Shown here: positions 5,787 through 6,398 of the stretch, one piece after another
Numbering within the stretch: the first letter of the stretch is position 1
Layout of the letters: the number at the start of each line of letters is the position of its first letter
NCBI GenBank assembly: GCA_002381485.1
Contig: DFTJ01000012.1
Span: forward strand, 1 to 6,398
Reading direction: 5' to 3'
Source of the DNA: Candidatus Saccharibacteria bacterium UBA4215
Lineage (GTDB): Bacteria; Patescibacteriota; Saccharimonadia; Saccharimonadales; Saccharimonadaceae
DNA: 6,398 nt
The notes under the pieces: generated by a model
What the model was told of the DNA's origin: nothing
Databases searched by the model: none
Seen by the model: only the letters and a program-made list of their open reading frames with translations
Program-made: the position numbers and the translations under genes

Positions 5787-5792
5787 CTCCTT
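5787..5792 (-). promoter_or_regulatory. Shine-Dalgarno (AAGGAG) with adjacent mini-hairpin before the 30-aa ORF
   Basis: The minus strand reads AAGGAG, 11 nt before the ATG at 5775. Immediately upstream, TGTAC-ATA-GTACA (5804-5792) can form a 5-bp hairpin sharing one base with the site. It is the strongest anti-SD match noticed in the window, in a place where no long gene starts. The 11-nt spacing is longer than ideal. Confidence 0.45.
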
Positions 5793-5829
5793 GTACTATG
5801 TACAGCTTCACGCACTCCGACCTTTATTA

Positions 5830-5835
5830 TATAGT
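5830..5835 (+). promoter_or_regulatory. -10 box (TATAGT) for the 41-aa ORF
   Basis: TATAGT lies exactly 6 nt before the GTG at 5842, the spacing seen at msrA and the MutY-like gene. A weak TTCACG (5807-5812) sits 17 bp upstream. A TATAAT on the minus strand (5831-5826) overlaps it, so two outward-facing -10 boxes nearly coincide here as well. Confidence 0.4.
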
Positions 5836-5841
5836 TTTGGC

Positions 5842-5967
5842 GTGAAACACATCATTGATAGTACCAAATTCAATGAAAACAGTCAAGAATGCGTCTTGGA
5901 AAACGCTCGTGGTTTCATCTTAAAACAAAACCAAAAAAGACGCAAGCGGTATGCCAGTTTTTACTAA
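5842..5967 (+). CDS. Candidate 41-aa basic small protein
   Basis: A GTG at 5842 opens a 41-codon frame ending TAA at 5967. The N-terminal half is polar (KHIIDSTKFNENSQ) with one cysteine (C17), and the C-terminal third is strongly basic (KQNQKRRKRYASFY), suggesting nucleic-acid, ribosome or acidic-membrane contact; no family is recognised. Two features support it. A TATAGT box lies 6 nt upstream, the spacing of the leaderless genes in this window. Its stop overlaps the convergent TSP3 gene in a CTAA 4-bp arrangement identical to the msrA/TM2 junction. The frame could begin earlier at GTG 5776, giving 63 aa, but that version has no promoter at a matching distance. The minus-strand promoter at 5858-5886 lies inside this ORF, so the two could interfere. 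Confidence 0.4.
   Translation: MKHIIDSTKFNENSQECVLENARGFILKQNQKRRKRYASFY
5858..5886 (-). promoter_or_regulatory. Near-consensus promoter reading leftward toward the 30-aa ORF
   Basis: On the minus strand TTGACT (5886-5881) is followed by a 17-bp spacer and TACTAT (5863-5858), with TGG directly before the -10 making it extended. This is the best -35/-10 pair found in the window. The predicted start is near 5851. The transcript would run about 240 nt through the AAGGAG and the 30-aa ORF to the bidirectional terminator. Confidence 0.6.
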
Positions 5968-6398
5968 GAAAAGTTGAAGCGAGAGTATGTCAGGCCGACA
6001 CCTAAGATGCCGAGACCAACCTGATCAGCGTCACCAGAGGGCTCCGAGCTCTCTTCTTCGACTGCACAGCCAGTCTCATCTACCGTCACACCTTCTGCAG
6101 TATCGATACAAAGGTCATTCGTGTCGATAATGCCGTCTCCGTCGCTGTCCAAGATCGCCTCTTCCTCTTCAACCGTACAGCCAGTCTCGTCTACCGTCAC
6201 ACCTTCAGGTGTTGCCGCACACTCATCATCCTCATCAATAACACCATCGTTATCGCTATCGACAGGTTCTGGCTGCACCTCACAGGTACCCGATGGAACA
6301 GCTCCGCGAATAAAGTACTCCAGGTACGTACCGTCCGTGCCGCCGCCAACCGCTCGCAATCCGTTTTCTTCACAGACACGTAACTGCTCAATGCCAGC
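5964..6398 (-). CDS. Acidic surface protein with thrombospondin type 3-like repeats (5' end outside window)
   Basis: The frame is open to the right edge, so only the C-terminal 144 residues are seen, starting AGIEQLRVCEENGLRAVGGG. A segment TDGTYLEYFIRGAVPSGTCEV (21-41) leads to two acidic repeats at 47-74 and 84-111. Each has the pattern D-S-D-x-D-G-x-I-D-x-x-D-x-C, then EGVTVDETGC, matching thrombospondin type 3 / OmpA-linker calcium-binding repeats with two cysteines each. A Glu/Ser linker (114-121) leads to a hydrophobic, aromatic end, VGLGILGVGLTYSRFNFS (127-144). The protein is almost certainly extracellular. The tail resembles a beta-barrel end strand, which would be odd in a single-membrane patescibacterium. 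Possible disulfides within repeats could be made by the DsbA-like protein (inference). The TTG at 6359 is internal and not the start. No terminator is visible directly after the stop, which overlaps the 41-aa ORF. Confidence 0.82.
   Translation of the reverse strand, partial: AGIEQLRVCEENGLRAVGGGTDGTYLEYFIRGAVPSGTCEVQPEPVDSDNDGVIDEDDECAATPEGVTVDETGCTVEEEEAILDSDGDGIIDTNDLCIDTAEGVTVDETGCAVEEESSEPSGDADQVGLGILGVGLTYSRFNFS
6066..6149 (-). repeat. TSP3-like repeat, second copy
   Basis: Encodes residues 84-111 of the partial protein: DSDGDGIID, a cysteine at 97, EGVTVDETG and a cysteine at 111. Its last 30 nt (6066-6095) match the first copy's (6177-6206) at 29 of 30 positions, while the rest has diverged. 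The repeat period is 111 bp (37 codons). Confidence 0.8.
6177..6260 (-). repeat. TSP3-like repeat, first copy
   Basis: Encodes residues 47-74: DSDNDGVIDEDDEC, then EGVTVDETGC. Aspartates at alternating positions fit a calcium-binding loop. The near-identical EGVTVDETGC block shared with the second copy points to a recent internal duplication or gene conversion. Confidence 0.8.

Noticed and set aside
5600..5851. A known housekeeping RNA (6S, RNase P, tmRNA, SRP) in the minus transcript
   Set aside because: I could not identify the conserved cores or long pairings of these RNAs; a covariance-model search would decide.
6357..6359. TTG as start codon of the TSP3 protein
   Set aside because: The frame continues open upstream to the edge with plausible protein sequence, so the gene is truncated by the window rather than starting here.
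6197..6391. Alternative minus-strand frame over the TSP3 gene
   Set aside because: It is out of frame with the clear repeat pattern, which defines the coding frame to the window edge.
1..6398. UGA recoded as glycine, as in Gracilibacteria/Absconditabacteria
   Set aside because: All genes are full length with no in-frame TGA and carry Gly at conserved positions as GGN; nothing needs recoding.

Overview
The window looks like chromosomal DNA from a bacterium of the Candidate Phyla Radiation (Patescibacteria), most plausibly Candidatus Saccharibacteria (TM7) or a close relative. This is inferred from gene content and style: an archaeal-type aspartyl-tRNA synthetase carrying the residues of a non-discriminating enzyme, a short MutY-like glycosylase with no iron-sulfur cysteines, an abbreviated CNNM/CBS membrane protein, a membrane-anchored DsbA-like protein, very tight packing and many apparently leaderless genes. 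The standard genetic code fits. No tRNA, rRNA, CRISPR array, insertion sequence or phage gene was seen.

Layout. (1) 1-1420, minus strand: a MutY-like adenine glycosylase, then a secreted two-cysteine protein of unknown function, then the first 18 codons of a gene coupled to it by a TAATG overlap, running off the left edge. (2) 1449-1973, plus strand: msrA, divergent from the glycosylase across only 28 bp, in which two identical TATACT boxes face outward as a perfect inverted repeat. (3) 1970-4818, minus strand: CNNM/CBS protein, then aspS, then a TM2-domain protein. The TM2 gene meets msrA tail to tail with a 4-bp CTAA stop overlap. (4) 4898-5590, plus strand: a DsbA-like thiol oxidoreductase with its own extended -10 promoter and Shine-Dalgarno site, followed by a strong bidirectional terminator. 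(5) 5646-5963: a stretch where an ordinary ORF caller may report nothing, but which holds two divergent candidate small genes (30 aa on minus, 41 aa on plus), each with promoter signals. (6) 5964-6398, minus strand: the 3' part of a gene for an acidic surface protein with two thrombospondin type 3-like calcium-binding repeats.

Functional reading. MsrA and the MutY-like enzyme both deal with oxidative damage (methionine sulfoxide in protein; adenine opposite 8-oxoguanine in DNA) and share one compact promoter region. The DsbA-like protein probably oxidises exported proteins; the two-cysteine secreted protein and the cysteine-bearing TSP3 protein are possible clients. The AspRS probably charges both tRNA-Asp and tRNA-Asn, which requires a GatCAB amidotransferase elsewhere in the genome.

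The most distinctive signals are the placement of -10 boxes only 6-9 nt before start codons in five of the genes (predicted leaderless mRNAs), the mirror-symmetric msrA/mutY promoter, the Asp-to-Glu change and missing Fe-S cluster in the glycosylase, and the two hidden small genes at 5683-5967.
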